From an uncultured Methylococcaceae bacterium (GTDB lineage Bacteria; Pseudomonadota; Gammaproteobacteria; Methylococcales; Methylomonadaceae): DNA of 64,000 bases. The stretch covers positions 1-64,000 of the forward strand of contig CAIXAE010000023.1 in the NCBI GenBank assembly GCA_903917345.1. Direction: 5' to 3'. Below, piece by piece: positions 52,476 to 61,233 of this stretch. The first letter of the stretch is position 1. Every line of letters begins with the position of its first letter. A model generated the notes under the pieces. It was not told the DNA's origin and made no database searches. It saw only the letters and a list, made by a program, of their open reading frames with translations. The translations under genes were made by a program, and so were the position numbers.

Positions 52476-53235
52476 ATTTACTGCTAATATAAGTATGTTA
52501 TTTACAGAGGTCGATTTAATTGATCGATTTGCGATGGCTAAAAAAGCGGGATTTAGTGCGGTAGAAATGCAATTCCCCTACGGTCTTTCTACAGAGAAAA
52601 TTAAAACGCTTTTGGATGACAATCAATTAAATTTAGTGCTCTTTAATGTAGATGCAGGTGATTTGCTACAGGGTGGAGAGGGGCTTGCGGCTGTGCCAGA
52701 AAAACAAACTCAATTTCATTTAGCAGTGGCGCAAGCATTAAGTTATGCGCAAATATTAGAACCTGAAGTGATTAATGTTTTGCCGGGTCGTTGTTACGAT
52801 TTATCTCGAGAATCTGAATATCTAACAACATTTAAAGAAAACTTGGCTTATGCTGTTGATGTCTTTACGCCTTTAGGTATAAAGATAGTTTTCGAAGCGA
52901 TTAATATTCATGACATGCCTGGTTTTATTATTAACACGAGTGAAGATGTGTTGAAAATATTGTCTGAGTTATCGCTGGATAATCTATATGCTCAGTACGA
53001 TATTTATCATAGGACCCGAATGGGTGAATGTGTTGTTGACTTTATCCGTGAGCATGTTGATAAGATAGGCCATATCCAATTTGCTGATTGCCCGGGTAGG
53101 CATCAGCCTGGCACCGGATTAATTGATTATAAGCAAATTTTTTCAATCATAGATGCTTCTGCCTACTCTGGTTGGGTAGGCGCGGAATATAAGCCATTGG
53201 GAGATACGCAAAATAGTTTGGATTGGTTGCAGTAA
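52468..53235 (+). CDS. hyi: Hydroxypyruvate isomerase
   Basis: 255-residue TIM barrel of the xylose isomerase-like/AP endonuclease 2 superfamily. Interconverts hydroxypyruvate and tartronate semialdehyde. Typical pieces: LKFTANISMLFTEV at the start, GFSAVEMQFPY, NVLPGRCYD, FEAINIHDMPGF (E as metal ligand), YDIYHRTRMGE and HIQFADCPGRHQPGTG (in part). Translationally coupled to the reductase; together they would turn hydroxypyruvate into glycerate. Confidence 0.87.
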   Translation: MLKFTANISMLFTEVDLIDRFAMAKKAGFSAVEMQFPYGLSTEKIKTLLDDNQLNLVLFNVDAGDLLQGGEGLAAVPEKQTQFHLAVAQALSYAQILEPEVINVLPGRCYDLSRESEYLTTFKENLAYAVDVFTPLGIKIVFEAINIHDMPGFIINTSEDVLKILSELSLDNLYAQYDIYHRTRMGECVVDFIREHVDKIGHIQFADCPGRHQPGTGLIDYKQIFSIIDASAYSGWVGAEYKPLGDTQNSLDWLQ

Positions 53236-53316
53236 ATTATTTTGTACTTGATTTAAGGTTCGCTTAAGACTTGTAATTTAGAATCTAACCTAAGTTAATA
53301 AAAAAGGGTTTGGTTT

Positions 53317-53775
53317 ATGAGTAAGCTGTCGTTAGCAGTAATTGTTATTGCAAGCAGTTATTTTTTTAATCTTGTAGGTGTTGTAGAAGCAGCTCCACGT
53401 CATGCTAAACAAATGCATGAGAATAAAAATCATCAAAAAGCAAATAAGCCGATGACGGCTTCTTGGTATGGCGCTCAATTCCACGGTAAAAAAACAGCGA
53501 GTGGCGAAGTTTTCAATATGTATGAGATGACGGCTGCTCATAAATCATTGCCATTATCATCTTATGTTGAAGTAACTAATCTTAAAAATCATCGCTCTAT
53601 CGTAGTACGCATCAATGACCGTGGTCCTTTCCACTCGTCGAGATCTATGGATTTATCTTTAGCAGCAGCTAAAGAGTTAGGTATGAATGGCACTACACCC
53701 ATAGATATAACGCCTGTTGCTTACAATCCATTATCTACACAAGCAAATCGTAATAAACTAAATAAACGCGGTTAA
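53317..53775 (+). CDS. rlpA: RlpA-like septal ring lytic transglycosylase
   Basis: 152 residues. Signal peptide 1-25 without lipobox cysteine, unlike classical RlpA lipoproteins. A basic linker ([13 protein letters not shown]) leads to one double-psi beta-barrel with [33 protein letters not shown] and [19 protein letters not shown] (the H and D expected for activity). No SPOR domain, so it is the short form. Cleaves naked glycan strands at the septum in relatives. A weak hairpin with T-tail follows at about 53818-53840. Confidence 0.87.
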   Translation: MSKLSLAVIVIASSYFFNLVGVVEAAPRHAKQMHENKNHQKANKPMTASWYGAQFHGKKTASGEVFNMYEMTAAHKSLPLSSYVEVTNLKNHRSIVVRINDRGPFHSSRSMDLSLAAAKELGMNGTTPIDITPVAYNPLSTQANRNKLNKRG

Positions 53776-53989
53776 TTTTTATTCCCCATAGTTTCACTAT
53801 TTAGAATAAAATTCTCATAGCACCTGATGGTGTTTTCTTTGGTAAGTATATGATTCTAATCTTACCTGTCTGATATTTATTTTATAAAATCCTTTAGCTA
53901 TCCTTCATTAAAGCCATTAAGTTTGCCGAAAGGCATCTAAATTGCTGTTATAGTGACCCATTTTTTACCAAGATATAGATAAGGTTATA

Positions 53990-54802
53990 GTGATGAATTT
54001 AGGTTATACACTATCCGGGTTAGCCGTAGGATTACTAGTGGGTATTACTGGCGTGGGCGGTGGTTCTTTAATGACACCATTGCTAGTTTTTTTATTTGGC
54101 TTTAATCCAGCAGTTGCTGTAGGCACCGATCTTTTGTTTGCGTCTATTACAAAAGTTGGCGGTGTATGGGTCCATCACGGAAAGCATGGGTCTGTTGATT
54201 GGAAAATTGTTGGCTGGATGGCTGTAGGTAGCCTTCCTGTCGCTATTGCGACATTATTTGTCCTGAAATATTTTATGTCTGTGGGTAAGGAAACCACAGG
54301 GGTAATAACTTATACTCTGGGTATCGCACTTATCCTGACGGCCTTCGCATTATTAGTTCGTAGTGTTTTATTAAGCAAAGCAAAAAATCAAAGAACCATG
54401 GATGATGCAGAAAGTAATCTTCAGAATTCAGCGCGGTTTAAGCATTTACAAATACCCGTCACCATACTTATTGGGGCTGTTTTAGGGGTTTTAGTTACGC
54501 TTTCTTCTGTAGGTGCAGGGGCTTTGGGTACTGTTGCTTTATTGTTTCTTTATCCTCGGATGACGACCTTAAAAATAGTAGGAACTGATTTAGCTCATGC
54601 AATTCCTTTGACGGCAATTGCGGGTATCGGTCATCTGAGTTTAGGCAATGTTGATTTAGTGCTATTGGGTAGTCTCTTGGTTGGTTCTTTGCCGGGCATT
54701 TGGATTGGTAGTCATTTAAGCGCAAAAATCCCCGAGAAATATTTACGACCTTTTTTGGCACTCATTTTGTTACTTATTGGTTTGAAGTTCGTGCTTCACT
54801 AA
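53990..54802 (+). CDS. TSUP family (TauE/SafE) anion exporter
   Basis: 270 residues, about eight membrane helices in two related halves. Each half opens with a glycine-rich signature (GITGVGGGSLMTPLL, about 18-33, and TLSSVGAGALGTVALL, about 170-185). Members move sulfite, sulfoacetate and other sulfur- or carbon-containing anions across the inner membrane. Substrate cannot be told from sequence and there is no metabolic neighbour. The preceding gap 53776-53989 shows only the weak rlpA hairpin. Confidence 0.85.
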   Translation: MMNLGYTLSGLAVGLLVGITGVGGGSLMTPLLVFLFGFNPAVAVGTDLLFASITKVGGVWVHHGKHGSVDWKIVGWMAVGSLPVAIATLFVLKYFMSVGKETTGVITYTLGIALILTAFALLVRSVLLSKAKNQRTMDDAESNLQNSARFKHLQIPVTILIGAVLGVLVTLSSVGAGALGTVALLFLYPRMTTLKIVGTDLAHAIPLTAIAGIGHLSLGNVDLVLLGSLLVGSLPGIWIGSHLSAKIPEKYLRPFLALILLLIGLKFVLH

Positions 54803-54919
54803 GGATTTTTTAAGATTTTCACAAAAATATAGTGTGGTTTTTAAAGTTTTAAAATTCAATAGATTAGAGGTTTTATTTTTTAATTTTGAAAACAATTATA
54901 AGTTTTTTTATTTATAGCT

Positions 54920-54947
54920 TTGACATTGCCTACTAAGTCATGATAAA
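54920..54947 (+). promoter_or_regulatory. Promoter of the small membrane protein gene
   Basis: TTGACA (54920-54925), 16 bases, GATAAA (54942-54947), followed by a ~110-base leader that contains the dyad CAATTCA/TGAATTG (54981-55005). The leader ends in a strong GAGGA ribosome site. Confidence 0.55.
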
Positions 54948-55058
54948 AATTACAACATTGCTAGAGCATTTTTTGGCAATCAATTCATAATTTATTTTTG
55001 AATTGCTCTTTTGAGGAAAAGAGAATAATAATTATTAATAACAATAGAGGATTTTAAA

Positions 55059-55268
55059 ATGGCTGAAGAACAAGAAAAAGACAATACATGGGTAATCGTT
55101 GGTGTATCTATCGCTGCAATCGTACTTTTAGTTGTTTTGTTGAAAAAAGACGAAACTAAACATTTAGAAAGTGGTGCAGTTGCTCAGCTTCAAACTGAAA
55201 CTTTCACTAAAATAGATAAAAGAAAAACATCTAATAACAGCTCTGCAGAACAAATCTCAGGCAAATAA
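55059..55268 (+). CDS. Unknown small single-span membrane protein
   Basis: 69 residues: acidic N-terminus (MAEEQEKDN), one membrane helix (about 10-28, WVIVGVSIAAIVLLVVLL), then KKDE and a polar tail with several lysines. With the positive charges after the helix, the tail should lie in the cytoplasm. No family recognised. It has its own promoter, a long leader, a good ribosome site and a strong terminator, so it looks like a separately regulated, possibly well-expressed gene. Confidence 0.7.
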   Translation: MAEEQEKDNTWVIVGVSIAAIVLLVVLLKKDETKHLESGAVAQLQTETFTKIDKRKTSNNSSAEQISGK

Positions 55269-55277
55269 GTTATTAGA

Positions 55278-55313
55278 CTTCCCTCGCCACTGTGTGGCGG
55301 GGGGAGTTTTTTT
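55278..55313 (+). terminator. Strong terminator after the small membrane protein
   Basis: CTTCCCTCGCCAC, loop TGT, GTGGCGGGGGGAG with G-U pairs, then seven T. The remaining gap to the next gene (55314-55565) is AT-rich with a short AACCTG/CAGGTT dyad near 55490-55515 and no gene. Confidence 0.9.
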
Positions 55314-55565
55314 AGTCATCCTCGCAGTATTTCAAGCCGTAATTTTCAAATTTAATTCTCTACCCTCTCTTATCAATTTAATTAAAAAAATTGTAAGCTA
55401 AAGAAATAATCAATAAAAATTATTCTAGATTTTAAGTAGATTTGATTAGATATCAATTCTTATATGCAGGTGACATATTGTCTTAGGAACCTGACATCAT
55501 TTGACGCCAGGTTTAGTTGAATTGCTTTTGTTGAATAGTTTTACTGAACAATTGCTTCATTAATA

Positions 55566-55970
55566 TTATTGATTAGCGACTTTAATTAGCCACCCTGTTT
55601 TGTCCTCACAACCTAAAATAGCCTTCGCGCTGACATCAAGTCTTACAAATTCACCGTTTAAAGAAGCTGGAAGTTTCGCTTTAATTTTATGAAATGTACT
55701 TGTGCTTTCGGTAGTGAATGCTAAAGGTGCTTTTTTTGCGGTTAATTTAATGGTGGTTGGATCTACCCAAGCAGATACTTTAATAATGAACTCTGCTTCT
55801 GCAGGTGTTTCTATATTGCTAGGGGCTTTATATTCAGGGAGATTGAAATCTGTAAAGCGGGGTTTTTTACACATTTTTTCTGATTCTTCTGGGCTATATG
55901 CTGATGCGGCGCCAATATTTAAAAGGATTGCCATGCATAAGGTAGATTTAACTATTTTTATTATTTTCAT
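55566..55970 (-). CDS. Unknown secreted protein
   Basis: 134 residues. Signal peptide 1-24 (ends ASA-YS). Mature part starts with PEESEKMCKKPRFTDFNLPE, has a proline-rich loop (EYKAPSNIETPAEAE) and a beta-rich core with SAWVDPTTIKLTAKKAPL and a final GCEDKTGW. Two cysteines could form one disulfide. The beta pattern resembles small Ig-like or carbohydrate-binding folds, but I name no family. Single gene, divergent from purM. Confidence 0.7.
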   Translation of the reverse strand: MKIIKIVKSTLCMAILLNIGAASAYSPEESEKMCKKPRFTDFNLPEYKAPSNIETPAEAEFIIKVSAWVDPTTIKLTAKKAPLAFTTESTSTFHKIKAKLPASLNGEFVRLDVSAKAILGCEDKTGWLIKVANQ

Positions 55971-56175
55971 ATTAATTCCTCAATTAATAAATGGTTTTCT
56001 CTCGTTGGAATAACCCACTATTCCACTAGGTCACTTTAGTTTTTTTTCGATTTAAATTCAAGTATTTCTATTCTTTATACTGACAGAGAAATAACCCCCG
56101 CTCTGCTTTCTGTATATCTTTCACAAAAAGGCATGATGCTTGTACAATATCCACAGTTTAAATTTTGAAGAGAGC

Positions 56176-57225
56176 ATGACTTTGAGCGACAAAAACCAAG
56201 AAAGCTTAAATTATAAAAGTGCTGGCGTAGATATTGCGGCAGGAAATGCATTAGTTGAGCGAATTAAGCCAATAGCGGCTAGAACTCGTACACCAGGTGT
56301 TATGGCGGGGTTAGGTGGTTTTGGTTCGATGTTCGAACTACCGTTAGATCGTTATAAAAATCCAATTTTAGTGTCAGGTACCGATGGCGTAGGTACGAAG
56401 CTCAAATTAGCGATTGATTTAGGTATTCATGATTCCGTGGGTATTGATTTAGTTGCAATGTGTGTCAATGATATTATCGTTCAAGGTGCTGAGCCTTTAT
56501 TCTTCTTAGATTATTTTGCTACCGGTAAATTAGACGTAGAAACGGCTGCTTCAGTTATAAAGGGTATTGGGCAGGGTTGTGAATTAGCTGGCGCTGCTTT
56601 AGTTGGCGGCGAAACTGCGGAAATGCCCGGTATGTATCCGGATGGTGAATATGATTTGGCTGGTTTTTGTGTTGGTATCGTCGAAAAAAGTAAAGTATTG
56701 GATGGGGCTAAAGTTAGCATAGGTGATAAGTTGATTGGTATTGCCTCATCTGGCCCACATTCGAATGGCTACTCTTTGATTAGAAAAATTATTGCACATA
56801 GCGGCTCGTCACTCGATGATTCATTTGGTGATAAGACGTTAGGAGAGGCGTTATTAGAGCCAACTCGTATCTATGTAAAATCGCTATTAACTTTATTAGA
56901 TAAAGTACCTGTGCACGCCTTTGCACATATTACAGGTGGCGGATTAACAGAAAATTTACCTCGTGTTTTACCCAATGGTATTCAAGCAAATATTGATCTT
57001 TCTTCTTGGGCATTGCCAGATGTTTTTGTGTGGTTAAAAGAGCAAGGTAACGTGGCATTGGCAGATATGTTGATCACTTTTAATTGTGGTATAGGCATGA
57101 TTGTTTGTGTTGCTCCAGAAGACGAGCAGGCAACAATTGATAGTTTAAAATCTTCAGGTGAATCGGCCTTCGTTATTGGCGAATTAGTGGCCTCTGAAGG
57201 CAAACCTGAAGTGAATTATATTTAG
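56176..57225 (+). CDS. purM: PurM, phosphoribosylformylglycinamidine cyclo-ligase
   Basis: 349 residues from the ATG at 56176 (AGAGAGC just before it); a TTG at 56140 would add 12 residues and is less likely. Forms the imidazole ring of purines (AIR). Landmarks: [48 protein letters not shown] and [15 protein letters not shown]. purN, often next to it, is absent here; nnr follows. Confidence 0.95.
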   Translation: MTLSDKNQESLNYKSAGVDIAAGNALVERIKPIAARTRTPGVMAGLGGFGSMFELPLDRYKNPILVSGTDGVGTKLKLAIDLGIHDSVGIDLVAMCVNDIIVQGAEPLFFLDYFATGKLDVETAASVIKGIGQGCELAGAALVGGETAEMPGMYPDGEYDLAGFCVGIVEKSKVLDGAKVSIGDKLIGIASSGPHSNGYSLIRKIIAHSGSSLDDSFGDKTLGEALLEPTRIYVKSLLTLLDKVPVHAFAHITGGGLTENLPRVLPNGIQANIDLSSWALPDVFVWLKEQGNVALADMLITFNCGIGMIVCVAPEDEQATIDSLKSSGESAFVIGELVASEGKPEVNYI

Positions 57226-57238
57226 TCTTTTTGATTAA

Positions 57239-58708
57239 ATGGATTCGCTTCCTCATAAGCTTTATAAAGTCGCTCAAATTAGAGAGTTTGAGCGATCTGC
57301 TATAGAGGATTATGGTATTTCTAGTTTTGAATTGATGCGCTTAGCAGGCGCGGAAGTTTTCCAATCTCTACGGCAACAATGGCCAAATGCTACGTCTATC
57401 GTTATATTTTGTGGGTCGGGCAATAATGCAGGTGATGGCTATGTTGTAGCGAGTCTTGCTTTGCAGGCCAATTTAACGGTAACCGTTTATAGTCTAGTTG
57501 ATCCTGACTGCTTAGCTGATGATGCCTTAATAGCTTATCAGCTCTATCAAAATCAATTCGGTGTTGTTATCCCTTTTGAAGATCAATCTATTGATGATGT
57601 AGATCTTATTGTTGATGCTCTACTGGGGACAGGCTTAAATCGACCTGTCACTGGGCTTTTTGAGCGGGCTATTAATAAGATTAATCTCTCACCTTCATCT
57701 GTTGTTTCAGTTGATAGCCCTTCGGGTTTGAATGCAGATACGGGTACAGTCATGGGGTGTGCTGTAAAAGCCCATGCAACGGTTACTTTTATTGCGCTAA
57801 AGCAGGGGCTTTTTACTGGCCAAGCGGCAGAGTATTGTGGGGACATTATTTACAGCTCATTAAAGATACCTGATGTTGTTTTAAAGAGCTCGTTACCCTC
57901 TAGTACTCGGGTCTACAAAAAATCATGGCAACCAAGAAATCGTTGTGCTCATAAAGGGTCTTATGGACATGTGCTTATTATTGGGGGTGATGTCGGTTAT
58001 TCTGGTGCTGTTAAGTTAGCTGGGGAAGCAGCATTACGCATAGGGGCTGGTTTAGTTTCAATAGCCACTCATAACACGCATGCGGCCTTTCTGAATGTAA
58101 ATAGGCCCGAATTAATGTGTCATGGAGTTTCTAATATCCAAGATTTATCGTTATTAATTGATAAGGCAACGGTTGTCGTTATTGGACCTGGTTTAGGTCA
58201 AAGTTTATGGGCAAAAGCCTTATTCGATTTCACATTAACCATTAATAAACCTTTAATTATTGATGCGGATGCTTTAAATCTTTTAGCAAAGTCCCAGAAA
58301 AGTAACTCAAACTGGGTTTTAACCCCTCATCCTGGTGAGGCCGCTCGTTTATTAAATTTCACAACTGCAGATATTCAGCACGATAGATATACCGCTGCAT
58401 TGTCACTTCAATCTAAGTATAAAGGCGTTGTAGTTCTTAAAGGCGCGGGTACTTTAATCGCTTCAGATCATGAATGTATAGTCTCTTCAACAGGAAACCC
58501 AGGAATGGCCACAGGAGGCATGGGCGACGTATTGGCAGGTCTGATAGCTGGATTGGTTGCGCAAGGTGAATCCTTGATAGATGCTGCTCAACATGGTGTT
58601 TATGGCCATGGTTACGCTGCTGATAGGGCGGTGGAATACAATGGAGAAAGAGGCTTGTTAGCTACTGATTTAATGCCTTATCTAAGAAACTGGGTAAATA
58701 ATATTTAA
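57239..58708 (+). CDS. nnr: Nnr, bifunctional NAD(P)H-hydrate epimerase/dehydratase
   Basis: 489 residues. N-terminal YjeF_N epimerase domain (about 1-215, FCGSGNNAGDGYVVA and VDALLGTGLNRPV) and C-terminal ADP-dependent dehydratase of the ribokinase-like fold (about 230-489, HKGSYGHVLIIGG, TPHPGEAARLL, GNPGMATGGMGDVLAGLIAG). Repairs damaged NAD(P)H. One-base overlap with tsaE (TAATG), in the conserved nnr-tsaE-amiC order. Confidence 0.95.
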   Translation: MDSLPHKLYKVAQIREFERSAIEDYGISSFELMRLAGAEVFQSLRQQWPNATSIVIFCGSGNNAGDGYVVASLALQANLTVTVYSLVDPDCLADDALIAYQLYQNQFGVVIPFEDQSIDDVDLIVDALLGTGLNRPVTGLFERAINKINLSPSSVVSVDSPSGLNADTGTVMGCAVKAHATVTFIALKQGLFTGQAAEYCGDIIYSSLKIPDVVLKSSLPSSTRVYKKSWQPRNRCAHKGSYGHVLIIGGDVGYSGAVKLAGEAALRIGAGLVSIATHNTHAAFLNVNRPELMCHGVSNIQDLSLLIDKATVVVIGPGLGQSLWAKALFDFTLTINKPLIIDADALNLLAKSQKSNSNWVLTPHPGEAARLLNFTTADIQHDRYTAALSLQSKYKGVVVLKGAGTLIASDHECIVSSTGNPGMATGGMGDVLAGLIAGLVAQGESLIDAAQHGVYGHGYAADRAVEYNGERGLLATDLMPYLRNWVNNI

Positions 58709-59115
58709 TGCAGATCTATTTAGACAGCATGGAGCAAACAGAAAAGTTTGGCGCAGATCTCTTTAATAAGTTGTCTGGCAAAGTGCTTATATTTTTGGAG
58801 GGCGATTTAGGGGTTGGTAAAACAACATTAGTGCGTGGTTTTTTAAGGGCCGCTGGTTATAGGGGTATCGTTAAAAGCCCTACGTATAATTTAGTTGAGG
58901 AATATTGTGTCGATGAGCTAAAAATATTTCATTTCGATTTGTATAGACTCACTGACCCAGAAGAATTGGAGTGGATAGGAATAAGGGATTATTTCGATCA
59001 GGATGCGATATGTTTTATTGAATGGCCTGATAAAGGTAAAGGCTTTTTGCCGGCACCTGATAAAGTTATCAGGTTAGCCGTTAAGAATAGCGGTCGAGAG
59101 CTTCGTTTCGATTAA
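58708..59115 (+). CDS. tsaE: TsaE, tRNA t6A biosynthesis ATPase
   Basis: 135 residues, short P-loop ATPase. Walker A EGDLGVGKTTLVRGFL (about 31-46), SPTYNLVEEY and HFDLYRLTDPEELEWIG, WPDKG. Works with TsaB, TsaC and TsaD to add threonylcarbamoyl to A37 of tRNAs reading ANN codons. Overlaps nnr and precedes amiC by 21 bases. Confidence 0.95.
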   Translation: MQIYLDSMEQTEKFGADLFNKLSGKVLIFLEGDLGVGKTTLVRGFLRAAGYRGIVKSPTYNLVEEYCVDELKIFHFDLYRLTDPEELEWIGIRDYFDQDAICFIEWPDKGKGFLPAPDKVIRLAVKNSGRELRFD

Positions 59116-59136
59116 TTTGTTTTTTAGAGTTGAATT

Positions 59137-60300
59137 ATGCGTGTTCGGATAAAAGTATTATTGTTTTTAGTATTGCATTTAGTGTCTGTATGCATAAGTG
59201 CAAAACAGATTGGTGTTAAATCTTTAGCTTTTTTAACGACGGAAAATCAGAACAAATTAATCTTTGATCTAACCGAGTCGGCAAAACACCGGGTGTACGT
59301 TACAGATAAGCCAGCTCGTTTAGTGATTGATATTAATAATGCCCAATTAGCCAAATCCATTAGTCACCCCAATCTAATAAATCCACTATTTGCACGCGTA
59401 ACTACCTTAACAGTAAATGATACTGATTTAAGAGTAATGATTGATTTGAAGGCCGCTGTTAACGCTAAAGAGTTCAGTTTAAAATCTAATAATGTAGCTA
59501 ATCAATTGATAGTTGAATTAAACTCAAAGAGTACGACTAAGTTAGATAAATCATCGAACCTGAGTTTTGATAAAGAGAAAAAAAATCAACGCCCCCCTTT
59601 TATTATAGCTATAGATTCTGGACACGGAGGAAATGATCCAGGTGCGCGTGGCGTTGCAGGAACAGAAGAGAAGGATGTTACTTTTCAAATCTCCAAAAAA
59701 CTTGAGGCATTTGTTAATGCTCAACAAGGTATGCGGGCGGTCATGGTGCGAACAGGTGATTACTATGTTGGGCTACGGGAGCGTATGAAAATTGCTCGAG
59801 AAGCTAAGGCAGAATTATTTATTTCAATACATGCTGATGCTGTTCAAGATACCCTTATTAGGGGAGCATCAGTTTATACCCTATCGACGAATGGTGCTTC
59901 AAGTGAGGCGGCTCGTTGGTTGGCGGATTCAGAAAATGCCTCAGATATGGTTGGAGTGAGTCTTCATGATAAAGAAGATGATTTAGCCTCTACTTTATTT
60001 GATTTGACGCAAAAAGATACTCGTGAAGAAAGTGTAGTGCTTGCAAATCAAGTTTTAAAAAGTTTTATAAATATTTCTCCCCTACATAAAGATACCGTAC
60101 AAAAAGCCGGATTTATGGTGCTGAAATCGCCAGATATCCCTTCAATATTAGTAGAAACCGCTTTTATTTCAAACCCATCAGAAGAACAAAATTTATTAAG
60201 TCAGACATTTCAAACAAAAATAGCAAAAGCTATATTTAAAGGTCTATATGCCTATTTTGAAAAAATGAATAAAGGAAATAATCGCTTAGCAGGGGGGTGA
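59137..60300 (+). CDS. amiC: AmiC-type N-acetylmuramoyl-L-alanine amidase
   Basis: 387 residues. Signal peptide 1-22, AMIN domain (about 25-130) for septal targeting, linker, then Amidase_3 catalytic domain from about 152. Zinc ligands in AIDSGHGGNDPGARG (H162), the EKD glutamate (E177), and SIHADA (H231), with catalytic glutamate in ILVETAFISNPSE (in part). Cleaves peptides from glycan at division. Usually followed by mutL; here mutL lies ~47 kb away, so the ancestral cluster has been split. Confidence 0.93.
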   Translation: MRVRIKVLLFLVLHLVSVCISAKQIGVKSLAFLTTENQNKLIFDLTESAKHRVYVTDKPARLVIDINNAQLAKSISHPNLINPLFARVTTLTVNDTDLRVMIDLKAAVNAKEFSLKSNNVANQLIVELNSKSTTKLDKSSNLSFDKEKKNQRPPFIIAIDSGHGGNDPGARGVAGTEEKDVTFQISKKLEAFVNAQQGMRAVMVRTGDYYVGLRERMKIAREAKAELFISIHADAVQDTLIRGASVYTLSTNGASSEAARWLADSENASDMVGVSLHDKEDDLASTLFDLTQKDTREESVVLANQVLKSFINISPLHKDTVQKAGFMVLKSPDIPSILVETAFISNPSEEQNLLSQTFQTKIAKAIFKGLYAYFEKMNKGNNRLAGG

Positions 60301-60859
60301 TTTATAGTCGAATTATGGGTTGGTTTGTCTTTTCTAGGCTCTAGATAATCCTATACTTGGAGCAGTTAACACCTTGTTTACTCTAAACCGGCTCTGTTTA
60401 GAGCAGATCACTACCGAGTCACGTCAAACCACCCTCTGTTTATAACAGATGGTGCGCGTTTATCGTAAACCTGCACCGTTTAAAATAAATCAGATCTTGT
60501 TTGCTCTAAACGCGCTCCATTTCAAATAGACAAGGCCTTGTTAGCCCCTAACTAGATCTTGTCTTTCGCAGATGCGCACAATTCAACCGAGAAAAACTTT
60601 ATTTTGCTTAAGCCGTGCTTACTTTATAGAGGATCTTTGATATCGTGCGCCACAACCTTTTTTCTGAGTTATTTTAAATATGTGTCCTTGTGATTGTAGC
60701 TATATCAGTCTGTTTAGTTGAACTATAAAATTCATTAATTAGGATTAAGTTTGTGCGGTTTTATTGTAAAGATGTGCTTTGAGTGTGATAGCATTTAACT
60801 TACCTTGCTGTTTAAGGTAAACAAGAACAATTATAAAAATAATTATGAGGAGAATAACA
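60301..60859. other. 560-base gene-free stretch with a phased dyad array
   Basis: No credible gene. The array at 60371-60580 fills the left half. To the right are a perfect TTACCTT/AAGGTAA hairpin (60800-60820) in the probable leader of the small lipoprotein gene and otherwise AT-rich sequence. Confidence 0.65.
60371..60580. repeat. Array of about ten degenerate 20-21 bp dyad units
   Basis: The base opening each GTTT-like half-site falls at 60376, 60396, 60418, 60438, 60458, 60478, 60499, 60519, 60540 and 60561, a step of 20-22 bases. Most units are small inverted repeats GTTT-N5-AAAC: GTTTACTCTAAAC, GTTTATCGTAAAC, GTTTGCTCTAAAC. In one, both arms changed together (GTTAGCCCCTAAC), which points to selection for symmetry. 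Not a CRISPR: units are adjacent and degenerate, with no conserved repeat of full length. Confidence 0.75.
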
Positions 60860-61063
60860 ATGAAAATTAAAATAATAGTGGTATCAGGTTTATTAATTTT
60901 AGGTTTATTAACGGCTTGTGATAAAGCCGCAGAACAAACTGCAGAAAATAAGGCACCAGAAACAACCGTTACAACTGAGGCGCCTGTGGCAGCTCCAGCA
61001 GCTGAGACTACTCCAAGTGCACCAGCAACTGAAGCTGTTACTGCTCCAGCAACAACTAATTAA
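60860..61063 (+). CDS. Small low-complexity lipoprotein
   Basis: 67 residues from the ATG at 60860, which has AGGAG at a suitable distance; an ATG at 60845 overlaps that site. Signal peptide with lipobox LTAC (C20 of the short form). The mature part is almost only A, T, E, P and V, disordered, and would extend from the membrane. No family or function. Own transcript, with an intrinsic terminator right behind. Confidence 0.75.
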   Translation: MKIKIIVVSGLLILGLLTACDKAAEQTAENKAPETTVTTEAPVAAPAAETTPSAPATEAVTAPATTN

Positions 61064-61077
61064 AACACCCTTTATTG

Positions 61078-61108
61078 ACGCCCGATTCTATATCGGGCGT
61101 TTTTGTTT
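61078..61108 (+). terminator. Rho-independent terminator of the small lipoprotein gene
   Basis: ACGCCCGAT (61078-61086), loop TCTAT, ATCGGGCGT (61092-61100), followed by TTTTGTTTGTT. Perfect 9-bp stem. Confidence 0.92.
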
Positions 61109-61233
61109 GTTAGTGTGAGCATAAAGCGGTTTGTTTTAATCATCTCTTAAAATATCACTTATTATTTGAACCCAACCAGTAAGACTAAGCAGATTTAGAT
61201 ATTTGAGTGTAATCCATTTTATTTTGAGCCTTA

